64,000 bases of DNA from assembly GCF_900156505.1 (NCBI RefSeq), contig NZ_FTPR01000001.1, positions 868,001-932,000 of the forward strand. Direction: 5' to 3'. The DNA is from Yoonia rosea. GTDB taxonomy: Bacteria > Pseudomonadota > Alphaproteobacteria > Rhodobacterales > Rhodobacteraceae. Both the position numbers and the translations under genes were made by a program. Shown piece by piece: positions 10,056-18,769 of the stretch (within the stretch, counting starts at the first letter, position 1; each line of letters opens with the position of its first letter). The notes under the pieces were generated by a model. The model was not told where the DNA came from. It made no database searches and saw only the letters and a list, made by a program, of their open reading frames with translations.

Positions 10056-11053
10056 GCCGCCACCTTTAAATCAAACGCTTCAGGAAGATCGCGCAGGACA
10101 TCTGCGGGTGATGCGTGGGTCAGGATTGCCTTGCGCAGCGCAGGCGGCGTGCCCGCATCGTCCATGTACCAGCCCAAATGCTTGCGCGCGACCTTGCGCC
10201 CCAATTCGGAGCCATAGAAGGCCAGCATCGCTTCATAGTGACCGCAAACCATATCAATCAGATCACGGCCCTGCGGCACAACAGGGTCCGCCAGACCGTG
10301 CAGTGCCGCCGAAATCTGTGCGAGGACCCAAGGGCGCCCCTGCGCCCCGCGGCCGATCATCACGCCGTCGCCACCGGACAGGCGTAACGCCGCGCGCGCG
10401 GTATCCGCATCCACAATATCGCCATTGGCAATTACCGGAATCGTCACCGCCTCCTTGATCTGCCGGATCGCGGCCCAGTCGGCCGCGCCTTTGTAAAATT
10501 GGCAGCGTGTCCGCCCGTGGATCGTGACCAGCTTGATCCCCGCCTCTTGGGCCCTGCGGGCCACATCGGCTGCATTCAGGCTGTCGTGATCCCAGCCAAG
10601 GCGCGTTTTCAGCGTGACGGGGACATCAACGGCATTGACCACGGCCTCGATCAGGCTGAGCGCATGATCGGGCGTGCGCAAAAGCGCCGACCCCGAATAG
10701 CCATTCGTCACCTTTTTGGCCGGGCAGCCCATATTGATGTCAATGATCGCGGCACCGTTCCCTGCCGCCATGCGGGCCGCCTCGGCCATCCAATAAGCCT
10801 CGCGTCCGGCGATCTGGACGGCCGTGCCGTCCTGATCATAGCCCAGTTCGGCGCGTTCGCGCACGCCGGGTTTTGCCTGCACCATCTCCTGGCTTGCCAC
10901 CATTTCGCTGACAACCCAGCCCGCGCCGAACGACGCGACCAACTGGCGGAACGGCAGATCGGTGATTCCCGCCAAAGGCGCAAGCGCCACAGGCGGCGTC
11001 AAAGCCACATCGTCCAAGACCAATTGTTTGGTTACTGCCACAGAGATAATCAT
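10052..11053 (-). CDS. dusB: tRNA-dihydrouridine synthase (NifR3/DusB)
   Basis: A 333-residue FMN-dependent TIM-barrel enzyme reducing uridines in the tRNA D-loop. Visible signatures are LAPLAGITDLPFRQL at the start of the barrel, the catalytic-Cys segment NMGCPAKKVTNGYSGSAL and the FMN-binding segment GVMIGRGAQGRPW. It is the first gene of the leftward nitrogen-regulation operon, as in other alphaproteobacteria where it was called nifR3. It diverges from ispDF with a 185-base spacer. Confidence 0.95.
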   Translation of the reverse strand: MIISVAVTKQLVLDDVALTPPVALAPLAGITDLPFRQLVASFGAGWVVSEMVASQEMVQAKPGVRERAELGYDQDGTAVQIAGREAYWMAEAARMAAGNGAAIIDINMGCPAKKVTNGYSGSALLRTPDHALSLIEAVVNAVDVPVTLKTRLGWDHDSLNAADVARRAQEAGIKLVTIHGRTRCQFYKGAADWAAIRQIKEAVTIPVIANGDIVDADTARAALRLSGGDGVMIGRGAQGRPWVLAQISAALHGLADPVVPQGRDLIDMVCGHYEAMLAFYGSELGRKVARKHLGWYMDDAGTPPALRKAILTHASPADVLRDLPEAFDLKVAA

Positions 11054-11156
11054 TCGCTTACAGGTAAGGCGTCGCGGTACATCTACGGAGATTTGCAGCC
11101 CCCTTCAACGAAACTCGACCCATTTATCCCGATAAAATGGCGTTTGCTTAATTTTT

Positions 11157-11189
11157 GTGCATTTCGCTTGCCAAACTGACGAATTGCAC
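11157..11189. promoter_or_regulatory. Spaced inverted pair GTGCA-N23-TGCAC between dusB and ispDF
   Basis: GTGCA at 11157-11161 and TGCAC at 11185-11189 form an inverted pair about three helical turns apart in the divergent promoter region. NtrC half sites contain GCAC/GTGC, so autoregulation of dusB-ntrBC is imaginable, but 5-base arms 23 apart are easily found by chance. Confidence 0.2.
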
Positions 11190-11238
11190 CGGCGCGGTCT
11201 GAGGCCTAAACCTGACGCAACTAGAGGACAGACCACAG

Positions 11239-12387
11239 ATGACAGTAGCGGCAATCATCGTAGCGGCAGGACGCGGCACACGCGCGGGGGGCGACGTGCC
11301 TAAACAGTGGCAACAGATCGGTCACCGCCCTGTGGCCGCCTATGCCATGGCGCGTTTCGCAAATCACCCGGCGATCACACAGTTGATCCTTGTGTTGCAT
11401 CCCGATGACGTCGACACAGCCCTCTGGCCGCGTGACCCCGCGGCCACTGTCGTCACGGGCGGTGCGACCCGTGCTGCATCGGTTCAAGCGGGATTGGCAG
11501 CAACAGGTCCCGGGATCGAGACCGTGCTGATACACGACGCGGCCAGACCGCTGGTGACCGACGCTGTGATTGATCGCGTCCTCGATGCCCTTGCCACCCA
11601 TATTGGTGCTGCCCCTGCGATTGCGGTGACTGATACGCTCTGGCATGGCACGGACGGCACAGTCGCGGGTGTGCAGGACCGCGCGGGCCTCTACCGTGCG
11701 CAAACGCCCCAGGGTTTTCACCTTGCCCCGTTGCGGGCCGCACATGCCGCGGGCACCGGGCAGGAAACCGATGATGTGGCCGTTGCCCGCGCGGCAGGGC
11801 TGGACGTTGCGATCGTGGCAGGCGATGAAGCGAACATAAAGATCACCACGCCCGAGGATTTCGATCGGGCTGCAGAGCTGATGAGGCGCAACCCAATGAC
11901 TTCAACCCCCGATATCCGCTGTGGCAACGGCTATGACGTGCACCGCTTTGGCCCCGGCGATCATGTCTGGCTGTGCGGTGTGCAAATCCCCCACACCCGC
12001 AGCCTTCAGGGCCATTCCGATGCGGATGTGGGCATGCATGCTGTTACAGACGCGATCTATGGCGCATTGGGCAAAGGTGATATCGGCCAGCACTTCCCGC
12101 CCTCGGACCCGCAATGGAAAGGTGCCGCGAGCCATATATTCCTTGAACATGCCGTGGCCCTTGCCGCGTCGCTGGGGTTTCGCATTGGCAATGCAGACTG
12201 CACGCTAGTCTGCGAATTCCCCAAGATCGGACCGCATCATGATGCGATGAAGGCTGTGATGTCCGCCTATATGGGCATCGAGAGCGACCGCATCAGCGTC
12301 AAAGCGACAACATCAGAAAAACTGGGCTTTACGGGGCGCGAGGAAGGCATTGCTGCTATCGCCACCGTGACGTTGATCAAGCCATGA
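11239..12387 (+). CDS. ispDF: Bifunctional MEP cytidylyltransferase / MEcPP synthase IspDF
   Basis: A 382-residue fusion of two enzymes of the non-mevalonate isoprenoid pathway. Residues 1 to about 220 are IspD (nucleotide-binding [19 protein letters not shown], then [10 protein letters not shown]). From about residue 225 the IspF domain starts at [14 protein letters not shown], with metal ligands in DVH and the loop [17 protein letters not shown]; it ends [18 protein letters not shown]. An internal ATG at 11896 marks the junction. IspD makes CDP-ME from MEP and CTP; IspF cyclises the later intermediate. The fusion is common in alphaproteobacteria. dxr of the same pathway is at 35386-36555. 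Confidence 0.96.
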   Translation: MTVAAIIVAAGRGTRAGGDVPKQWQQIGHRPVAAYAMARFANHPAITQLILVLHPDDVDTALWPRDPAATVVTGGATRAASVQAGLAATGPGIETVLIHDAARPLVTDAVIDRVLDALATHIGAAPAIAVTDTLWHGTDGTVAGVQDRAGLYRAQTPQGFHLAPLRAAHAAGTGQETDDVAVARAAGLDVAIVAGDEANIKITTPEDFDRAAELMRRNPMTSTPDIRCGNGYDVHRFGPGDHVWLCGVQIPHTRSLQGHSDADVGMHAVTDAIYGALGKGDIGQHFPPSDPQWKGAASHIFLEHAVALAASLGFRIGNADCTLVCEFPKIGPHHDAMKAVMSAYMGIESDRISVKATTSEKLGFTGREEGIAAIATVTLIKP

Positions 12388-12872
12388 CACATCTGATCGC
12401 CACCTTCTTTTATGTGGGCCACATCCGCCCTGCCCCCGGCACATGGGGATCACTTGCCGCCCTGCCCGCTGGTTGGGCGATCTATACGCTCTTTGGTCCT
12501 TGGGGCCTTATCGCGGGCATCGTGCTGTCCTACGTGCTTGGCGTCTGGGCCACGGGTGTCGAGACCAAAGGCAAGGACAACCACGACCCCTCCGAGATCG
12601 TGATCGACGAGGTTTGCGGCCAATGGATTGCCCTTCTGCCGCTGGCCTTCGGCGCGGCACGTCAGGACGTTGATATCCTCCTGCTCTGGCCTGGTTGGGT
12701 TGCTGCATTCGCGTTGTTCCGGCTTTTCGACATCACAAAATGGGGCCCGATTGGTTGGGCCGACCGGATCCATGGGCCAACCGGCGTGATGCTGGATGAC
12801 GTGATTGCAGGCATCTTTGCCGCCATCGGTGTCGCCGCACTTGCCGCGCTTTACCATATCGTTCTGATATGA
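12384..12872 (+). CDS. pgpA: Phosphatidylglycerophosphatase A
   Basis: A 162-residue membrane enzyme that removes the phosphate from phosphatidylglycerophosphate, giving phosphatidylglycerol. Family motifs visible: [11 protein letters not shown] near the N-terminus, [17 protein letters not shown] with acidic metal ligands, and [17 protein letters not shown] near the C-terminus. It overlaps ispDF and the downstream cinA by 4 bases each, indicating an operon. Confidence 0.94.
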   Translation: MTHLIATFFYVGHIRPAPGTWGSLAALPAGWAIYTLFGPWGLIAGIVLSYVLGVWATGVETKGKDNHDPSEIVIDEVCGQWIALLPLAFGAARQDVDILLLWPGWVAAFALFRLFDITKWGPIGWADRIHGPTGVMLDDVIAGIFAAIGVAALAALYHIVLI

Positions 12873-13336
12873 GTGCGCAGGCGCTTCTGGACGCCGCAAA
12901 GGCAAAAGGTGTGATGCTGGCTACGGCTGAAAGCTGCACGGGTGGGATGGTCAGTGCCGCCATCACCGATATTGCAGGCAGCTCGGCGGTGTTTGATCGC
13001 GCATTCATCACCTACACAAACGCTGCGAAAATCCAGATGCTGGGGGTGCTGCCTGCCACGCTGGACGCGTACGGTGCGGTGTCCGAAGCGGTCGCACGCG
13101 AGATGGCAGAGGGCGCGTTGCGCAACTCTGACGCTGATATCGCGGTGGCGATTACCGGTATCGCGGGACCCGGCGGATCAGACCACAAACCCGAAGGCCG
13201 CGTGTGTTTCGGGCTGGCCACGGCCGCCAGTGTGCACACCGAAACGGTCGAGTTTGGTGCGCAGGGGCGCGCCAAGGTGCGCAGCGCTGCGCGCGATCAT
13301 GCGCTCGCGCTTTTGTTGCGTGCGGTCGAGACCTAG
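12869..13336 (+). CDS. pncC: CinA C-terminal domain amidase (NMN amidohydrolase type)
   Basis: A 155-residue protein that is only the CinA C-terminal domain, with its signatures ATAESCTGGMVSAAITDIAGSS, FITYTNAAKIQMLGV and ITGIAGPGGSDHKPEGRV. Stand-alone proteins of this type deamidate nicotinamide mononucleotide in NAD recycling; that specific activity is inferred from the family. Its stop overlaps the stop of the convergent START-domain gene. Confidence 0.88.
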   Translation: MSAQALLDAAKAKGVMLATAESCTGGMVSAAITDIAGSSAVFDRAFITYTNAAKIQMLGVLPATLDAYGAVSEAVAREMAEGALRNSDADIAVAITGIAGPGGSDHKPEGRVCFGLATAASVHTETVEFGAQGRAKVRSAARDHALALLLRAVET

Positions 13337-13776
13337 CGATAAAGCTCTGCCGCGCGCCGCTCGAACGACCGCACGACCCGCTGCATCGCCTCATTAAAGA
13401 ACATGCCGGCGGCACCCTGCAAAAGGCGGCTTTTGAATTCAAAATCCACCGCGAAGGACACCTCGCAGCCCCCCTCGACGTCCTTGAAAGACCACTGGCT
13501 TTCCAGATACCGGATCGGCCCGTCAAGGTATTCCGTGTCGATCTTCATCTGTTCGGGCCAAAGCAGGACACGGCTGCCGAATTTTTCGCGGAACACTTTG
13601 AACGAAATCACCAGATCCGCCAGCATTTCCTGATGGTCGCCCTTATCGGTGATACTGCGCACACGCGCGGCGGCCGTCCACGGCAGAAATTTCGGGTAAT
13701 TTCCCACATCGGCGACAAGGTCATACATCTGCTGCGCACTATAGGGCAGGAACTTCGTTTCAGAATGACGGGGCAT
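13333..13776 (-). CDS. START/COQ10-type lipid-binding protein (RatA family)
   Basis: A 147-residue protein of the polyketide-cyclase/START superfamily. Its N-terminus (RHSETKFLPYSAQQMYDLVADVGNYPKFLPW) is typical of COQ10 and RatA proteins, and it ends with the helical FNEAMQRVVRSFERRAAELY. Homologues bind coenzyme Q and assist respiration (COQ10) or are called ribosome-association toxin RatA in E. coli. For alphaproteobacteria a quinone-chaperone role is more likely, but sequence alone cannot decide. It converges with cinA and diverges from hpt. Confidence 0.88.
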   Translation of the reverse strand: MPRHSETKFLPYSAQQMYDLVADVGNYPKFLPWTAAARVRSITDKGDHQEMLADLVISFKVFREKFGSRVLLWPEQMKIDTEYLDGPIRYLESQWSFKDVEGGCEVSFAVDFEFKSRLLQGAAGMFFNEAMQRVVRSFERRAAELYR

Positions 13777-13860
13777 AACGGCCTTTCGCGGGTGACTTCG
13801 CTGATGGATGTCGTAAACTTGGGCCAGAAAATCAACCTATTTCCCTGTATTGAGGCCTGA

Positions 13861-14406
13861 ATGACGCACCCCACCTATGTGATCGACGAAATGATCAGCG
13901 CCAAAGCGATTGCGGCACGGATCGAAGATCTTGCACGCGCGATCAGGACGGAGTTCGCGGATACCAACAAGCTGGTCGTCGTGGGGCTTTTGCGTGGGTC
14001 TTTCGTGTTCATCGCCGATCTGGTGCGCGAGCTGGACCTGCCTGTTGAAGTGGATTTTCTTGAGGCCTCGTCTTATGGCGACGGCATGGAAAGCACCCGC
14101 GAAGTGCGTATTCTCAAAGACCTGCGCGGGCAGATCGAAGGACGTGATGTGCTGATCGTCGAGGATATCGTCGACACCGGACATACGCTGGCCCATGTGA
14201 CCAAGTTTCTGTGGTCGCGCAAACCCGCCCGCATGAAGACCATCGCGCTGCTGGATAAACCCGCCCGCCGCGAGGTTGATCTCAAGGCGGACTGGATCGG
14301 CTTTGAAATCCCCGATGAATTCGTCGTGGGTTACGGAATCGATTTCGCCCAACGCAACCGCAACTTGGGCTTTATCGGCAAAGTGCGGTTCGTCGAGGAG
14401 ACATGA
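13861..14406 (+). CDS. hpt: Hypoxanthine phosphoribosyltransferase
   Basis: A 181-residue type I phosphoribosyltransferase for purine salvage. The PRPP-binding motif is [14 protein letters not shown]; the flexible-loop region follows [17 protein letters not shown] and the C-terminal purine-binding part contains [24 protein letters not shown] (all positions as in the family). It converts hypoxanthine or guanine to IMP or GMP. Its TGA overlaps the ATG of a 57-residue membrane-protein gene. Confidence 0.95.
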   Translation: MTHPTYVIDEMISAKAIAARIEDLARAIRTEFADTNKLVVVGLLRGSFVFIADLVRELDLPVEVDFLEASSYGDGMESTREVRILKDLRGQIEGRDVLIVEDIVDTGHTLAHVTKFLWSRKPARMKTIALLDKPARREVDLKADWIGFEIPDEFVVGYGIDFAQRNRNLGFIGKVRFVEET

Positions 14407-14576
14407 ACCCCCGCTGGCTCTTGAAGGCCAAACGCTGGGCGCAGAACCCGCCCTCGCCCGCCAGGATCAAATTCATTGCTGGAATCATTGTGGTCTGCCT
14501 GATCCTGTTTGGGGTCGAGCAGTTGTTTGGCTGGCCGGACTGGCTCACCCCGACCGATTTACGCCGAATGCGATAA
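14403..14576 (+). CDS. Small single-span membrane protein (57 aa), unknown function
   Basis: The ATG overlaps the hpt stop (ATGA) and the frame runs to TAA at 14574-14576. The product starts [18 protein letters not shown], a basic N-terminus, then has one hydrophobic helix ([19 protein letters not shown]) and a short tail ending [10 protein letters not shown]. Start overlap, a clear charge/helix design and its position suggest a real, translationally coupled gene. It is too small for a family call; I do not know its function. Confidence 0.7.
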   Translation: MNPRWLLKAKRWAQNPPSPARIKFIAGIIVVCLILFGVEQLFGWPDWLTPTDLRRMR

Positions 14577-14657
14577 TCACGAAAACGTTATGAGGCGTTT
14601 TGTCGCACAGAGGGGTACGCTTTCGGTATTATTTTTTTGATTTCGTAGGAGAACCCC

Positions 14658-15134
14658 ATGTCAAAAAAACTGAACCGTGTTGTCGCAACTGCTGTTGCTT
14701 TCTGTATCGCCGGGGCCGCATTCGCTGCAGGGCACCTGACCGAGGACCAGCAGCGCGCCCTGGATGCGCGACAGTCCCATATGGGTCTCTATTCCTTTAA
14801 CCTTGGTCCGATTGGCGCAATGGCACAGGACCGCATCCCTTATGATGCCGCAATCGCAGCCACTGCCGCATCAAACCTTGCAGCGCTCGCCAGCATGGAT
14901 CAGGCCGCCTATTGGGTCGAGGGGACTGACGCGAGCATCGAAGGGTCACGCGCCAAGGCCGAGATCTGGACAGACGCCGCCGGATACATGGCAGAGAAAG
15001 AGAAACTTGCCGCAGCAACCGCTGCTCTGGCAGCTGTCGCAGGTGACGGGCTTGATGCCATGAAGGCGGCGTTCGGTCCTGTCGGCCAATCCTGCGGATC
15101 TTGCCACGAAGCTTACCGCGCGCCGCGCACCTAA
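14658..15134 (+). CDS. Cytochrome c-prime / c556 family protein
   Basis: A 158-residue secreted protein: signal peptide with cleavage near AFAAGHLT, an all-helical body, and a single C-terminal haem-attachment site CGSCHEAYR about ten residues from the end, the defining architecture of class II cytochromes c. These are periplasmic electron carriers or NO-binding proteins. GGAG precedes the ATG. A membrane-anchored dihaem cytochrome starts 6 bases downstream, so the two probably work in one electron-transfer chain. Confidence 0.93.
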   Translation: MSKKLNRVVATAVAFCIAGAAFAAGHLTEDQQRALDARQSHMGLYSFNLGPIGAMAQDRIPYDAAIAATAASNLAALASMDQAAYWVEGTDASIEGSRAKAEIWTDAAGYMAEKEKLAAATAALAAVAGDGLDAMKAAFGPVGQSCGSCHEAYRAPRT

Positions 15135-15140
15135 GATCAC

Positions 15141-16022
15141 ATGGCAAAATGGCGGATCATCGGGGTCTTTGCCCTTCTTGTGATCGGTGCCGGCTGGCAC
15201 ATCACCAAACCGGCACCATTGCCGTCTGATGCGCTCGACGGTCTCACCGGTGATCCTGTCAATGGCGAGCTTGTTTTTGCGGCAGCGGGCTGTGCCTCAT
15301 GTCACACCAGCGAAGACGGCCCGCCAACGCTTTTAAGCGGCGGCCGTACCTTTGCGTCCGATTTCGGGACCTTCGTGGCCCCCAACATCTCATCCGATCC
15401 CGAGCATGGCGTGGGTGCGTGGTCCGATCTGGCGCTTGCCAGTGCAATTATGCGCGGGGTGGGTGCAGACGGTGAACATCTCTATCCCGCTTTCCCCTAC
15501 ACCAGCTATCACAAGGCAGAGCTGGGCGATATCGTCGATCTGATCGCCTATCTGCGCACCCTGCCCCCATCCGATGAACCCAATGCGCCCAATGATCTGG
15601 CGTTTCCGTTCAACCAGCGGATCGCCTTAGGGCCGTGGAAATTCCTTTTCGTCAACTCTGACTGGGTCTTGCAGGACGCGGCGACACCCGAACTGATGCG
15701 CGGGCGCTATCTGGTCGAGGCCTTGGGCCACTGCACCGAATGTCACACACCCCGCAACGCACTGGGCGGCTTGGATACAGCGCGCTGGATGGGCGGTGCC
15801 CCGCATCCGTCCGACGAAGGGCGTATCCCGAATATCACAACTGCGGCCCTGTCGTGGTCAGAACGCGATATTGCCGAATACCTGAAGAGCGGCTTCACGC
15901 CCGATTTTGACAGTGCAGGCGGCGAAATGGCGGAGGTCGTCAAAAACACCGGCCAGTTGACCGATGACGACCGCGCCGCCATCGCCGCATACCTCAAGGC
16001 GATCCCGCCGGTGGCAGAGTGA
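15141..16022 (+). CDS. Dihaem cytochrome c, membrane-anchored
   Basis: A 293-residue protein with an N-terminal hydrophobic segment (IIGVFALLVIGAGWHI) acting as signal anchor, and two class I haem domains with CASCH at about 51-55 and CTECH at about 198-202, each followed by a distal Met region. It resembles the cytochrome c subunits of periplasmic alcohol or aldehyde dehydrogenases, but no dehydrogenase is adjacent. It is cotranscribed with the upstream cytochrome and converges with lipA. Its redox partner is unknown. Confidence 0.9.
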   Translation: MAKWRIIGVFALLVIGAGWHITKPAPLPSDALDGLTGDPVNGELVFAAAGCASCHTSEDGPPTLLSGGRTFASDFGTFVAPNISSDPEHGVGAWSDLALASAIMRGVGADGEHLYPAFPYTSYHKAELGDIVDLIAYLRTLPPSDEPNAPNDLAFPFNQRIALGPWKFLFVNSDWVLQDAATPELMRGRYLVEALGHCTECHTPRNALGGLDTARWMGGAPHPSDEGRIPNITTAALSWSERDIAEYLKSGFTPDFDSAGGEMAEVVKNTGQLTDDDRAAIAAYLKAIPPVAE

Positions 16023-16982
16023 TCAGGCCAGCCCGAGCTTTTTCTGGCGGGCATCACGCAGACGCGCGAAATCATCACCGGCGTGATAGGACGACCGTGT
16101 GAGCGGTGTCGCAGAAACCATCAGGAAGCCCTTGTTATAAGCTGCCTTTTCATAGGTCTTGAATTCTTCGGGCGTCACGAACCGATCCACCCTATGGTGC
16201 TTCGGCGTTGGCTGGAGGTACTGACCGATGGTCAAAAAATCAATGTCGGCCGCGCGCATGTCTTCCATCACCTGCGTGACCGCCTGTTTGTCCTCGCCCA
16301 GCCCGACCATGATGCCGGATTTGGTGAACATGGTGGGATCAAGCTCTTTTACGCGCTGTAAAAGACGCAAGGAATGGAAATAACGCGCACCGGGGCGCAC
16401 TTCGGGGTATAGGCCCGGTACGGTTTCAAGATTGTGGTTAAACACATCGGGGCGTGCCGCAACGACCACCTCTAACACCTTGGGATCGCAGCGGATAAAG
16501 TCAGGCGTCAGAATTTCGATCGTTGTCTCGGGCGACTGGCGGCGTACCGCGCGGATTGTCTGGGCAAAATGCTCGGCACCACCATCTTCGACATCGTCGC
16601 GGTCCACCGAGGTGATCACAACGTGCTTCAGCCCCAGCTTTTTGACCGCATCTGCCACGCGCCCCGGTTCAAACACGTCCAGCGCCTCGGGCGGTTTACC
16701 GGTGGCGATATTGCAGAACGTACAGGCCCGTGTGCAGACCTCGCCCATAATCATCATCGTGGCGTGACCTTGGGACCAGCATTCGCCAACATTGGGACAG
16801 CCCGCTTCTTCGCAGACCGTCACCAGCTTGTTGTCGCGCATAATGTCACGCGTCTTTTTATAGCCCTCGGACGTCGGTGCCTTCACCCTGATCCAATCCG
16901 GTTTTTTTGGTTGCGGTGCATCCGGGCGGCGCTGCTTTTCAGGGTGGCGCTGCGCAGGAATTTTCAAATCGCGTGTGGGCAT
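16023..16982 (-). CDS. lipA: Lipoyl synthase
   Basis: A 319-residue radical SAM enzyme that inserts two sulfurs into protein-bound octanoyl groups to make lipoyl cofactor. The auxiliary cluster motif [12 protein letters not shown] and the radical-SAM motif [13 protein letters not shown] are intact, as is the C-terminal [10 protein letters not shown] with its conserved Ser. ATG 16982 ([13 protein letters not shown]) is chosen; the frame is open further upstream to 17078 but that part is not conserved-looking. It is a single leftward gene converging with the dihaem cytochrome gene. Confidence 0.96.
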   Translation of the reverse strand: MPTRDLKIPAQRHPEKQRRPDAPQPKKPDWIRVKAPTSEGYKKTRDIMRDNKLVTVCEEAGCPNVGECWSQGHATMMIMGEVCTRACTFCNIATGKPPEALDVFEPGRVADAVKKLGLKHVVITSVDRDDVEDGGAEHFAQTIRAVRRQSPETTIEILTPDFIRCDPKVLEVVVAARPDVFNHNLETVPGLYPEVRPGARYFHSLRLLQRVKELDPTMFTKSGIMVGLGEDKQAVTQVMEDMRAADIDFLTIGQYLQPTPKHHRVDRFVTPEEFKTYEKAAYNKGFLMVSATPLTRSSYHAGDDFARLRDARQKKLGLA

Positions 16983-17100
16983 ATCGGGCTCCAGTGATGT
17001 TGCCCAATACCTAGCGCCGCCCTTGGCATTTGTCCAACCATCAGGCGTGGGCGCATGTCGGGCCTGTGCACCGCGCATGGCCCCGTAAGATGGTCCGGCC

Positions 17101-18222
17101 TTACCCGATCATCGGCCCATAGCGCCCTTGGGTTTGTTCGTAATGCCGTTTGAGCCGTTGCAAGGCGATCCGCAAGACGATCTTGCCGGAGCGCGCCGAC
17201 CACCCCATCTTTTTCTCGGTCTGCTCCAGACCTTCCAGAAAACAACAACACCGCAAAACCACATCCCCCAGTCCGGGCCCCAGTTCCGTCAAGGCATCCT
17301 TGATCCGGCCATGGGCGGCCAGCGCCCCTTTTGGGCCCTCGGTCGCTTCGGCAAGCGCTTCTCCGTTCACAAAGCTTTCCCAGCTTGCACTGCCGCCAAG
17401 ACCCACTTCGACCAACTCATAGTCTTCGCGCAGCCGCTCACCCACCGCGACCAGCTCGCGCGGCAGAAACGGTTTGCCGTCGCGGTCTTTGCGGCGCGCG
17501 AGACCCACAAGCGGGCTCTCGATCGCATAGGCGCGTGATGGCGGGCGGTGGGCGCCCTCGATACTGGCAATGTCCCAGCCCGCGTCACCGTCAGGATCGG
17601 CGCTGCGTTCGGCAAAGCCGCTGGCGCGGTTTTCATCCTCGGCGGTCAGGCGGCGCAGGGCGGCGCGGCCTGTGTTGGTGATGAAATACCGCGCAATCCG
17701 TCCGTCCGGATCGGGGCACGTGATCCAGTCCTTCAAGGCCATGGCCTGCGCGATCTCGCGATCGACAATAGCTGTCCGCACCTGTTCGCCTTCGGGTGTC
17801 ATGCGCACCACCACCGATGTCTCCATCTCGCGGGCCACCGCAAGCACGGCACTTTGTTCACATAAACGCCGCAAGATGCGTTTGGCTTCCTGGTCAATCC
17901 GTGCCTGTGTCAGGCCAACCGGCTGATGCGGGTCACTCTTCAAACACTCCATTTTCATTGTCTTTAAATTCCCCTTTCTCAAAATGTCACGCGCAGAGAC
18001 CTGCGCAGAGAGCGACCGCAAAGCTGAATCTATCAGCGGATCATCGCGGCGGCCTTCTAATCGACGTACCTGTCGCAGAACCGTTGACGGGTGACAGTCA
18101 CTGGCCCGCGCCAATGCGCGGATCGAGAGCCCAGTTTCTGTGTGAACAAGATAGTGACGGGCTGCATCCGGAACCCAACGTGGAAGATCAGACGCCTTTT
18201 GTTGCCCTTGTGGTGCTGTCAT
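17101..18222 (-). CDS. Helix-turn-helix protein with DUF6456 domain
   Basis: About 373 residues. Near the N-terminus is a helix-turn-helix ([27 protein letters not shown]); the C-terminal part ([20 protein letters not shown] to [20 protein letters not shown]) matches the pattern of DUF6456, a domain common in Rhodobacterales. Of two ATGs, 18222 (MTAPQGQ) has AAGGA nine bases before it, whereas 18228 would have only three, so 18222 is chosen. Probably a transcriptional regulator; target unknown. It diverges from the DUF6477 gene across a 247-base spacer. Confidence 0.82.
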   Translation of the reverse strand: MTAPQGQQKASDLPRWVPDAARHYLVHTETGLSIRALARASDCHPSTVLRQVRRLEGRRDDPLIDSALRSLSAQVSARDILRKGNLKTMKMECLKSDPHQPVGLTQARIDQEAKRILRRLCEQSAVLAVAREMETSVVVRMTPEGEQVRTAIVDREIAQAMALKDWITCPDPDGRIARYFITNTGRAALRRLTAEDENRASGFAERSADPDGDAGWDIASIEGAHRPPSRAYAIESPLVGLARRKDRDGKPFLPRELVAVGERLREDYELVEVGLGGSASWESFVNGEALAEATEGPKGALAAHGRIKDALTELGPGLGDVVLRCCCFLEGLEQTEKKMGWSARSGKIVLRIALQRLKRHYEQTQGRYGPMIG

Positions 18223-18469
18223 GATCATGCATCCTTTTGCCGAAACTACCGACGCAACAGACAGAGCCACATGCAATGGGGCATGATGGCATACCACCTG
18301 AGCGTGCATGGTTACGTATTTGTTAACGCCGCCAATTGCCCGTCAACTATTCTTTCCAAAAGATAAACAAACCTAACCGCAGCGTTCTTAGCTCATGGTG
18401 TTTCCGCAACACCCGCATAGGTTGTGTCATGTTGAGCGGACTCATATCCATGTAACAGGACGTTGACAG

Positions 18470-18769
18470 ATGCTTGATCTTCACACACGAATTGCCGCGC
18501 TCAAACGCCCCGCGCTCTTGGCGCGCGCGGCCCGCTTTGGGGTGGATGACTACCGCCGCGATGTGCACCTGCGCCGGATTCTCGGGCGGGACAGCCTGCC
18601 CCGCTCAGGCCCCGCGCTGATGCAATTACTGGATGTCGAGGCGGAAATAGACGCGCAGCGCAAAGACCACGCCGCAAGCTATCGGCCCGCGCGCCATGTG
18701 GAAGTGCTGATCGCGATTCTGGGCGAGGCGCATCTGTTGCGCGCCACCGCCCTTCACTCAGTTACGTGA
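18470..18769 (+). CDS. Small conserved protein, DUF6477-like
   Basis: A 99-residue basic, helical protein (MLDLHTRIAALKRPALLARAARFGVDDYRRD...). The pattern resembles DUF6477, a short family of Rhodobacterales. No membrane segment or catalytic motif is seen. It lies divergent from the DUF6456 regulator, and its 3' end overlaps by 8 bases the 3' end of the convergent MttB-like gene. A GGTGTT/AACACC hairpin sits at 18397-18413 in its upstream region. Function unknown. Confidence 0.75.
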   Translation: MLDLHTRIAALKRPALLARAARFGVDDYRRDVHLRRILGRDSLPRSGPALMQLLDVEAEIDAQRKDHAASYRPARHVEVLIAILGEAHLLRATALHSVT

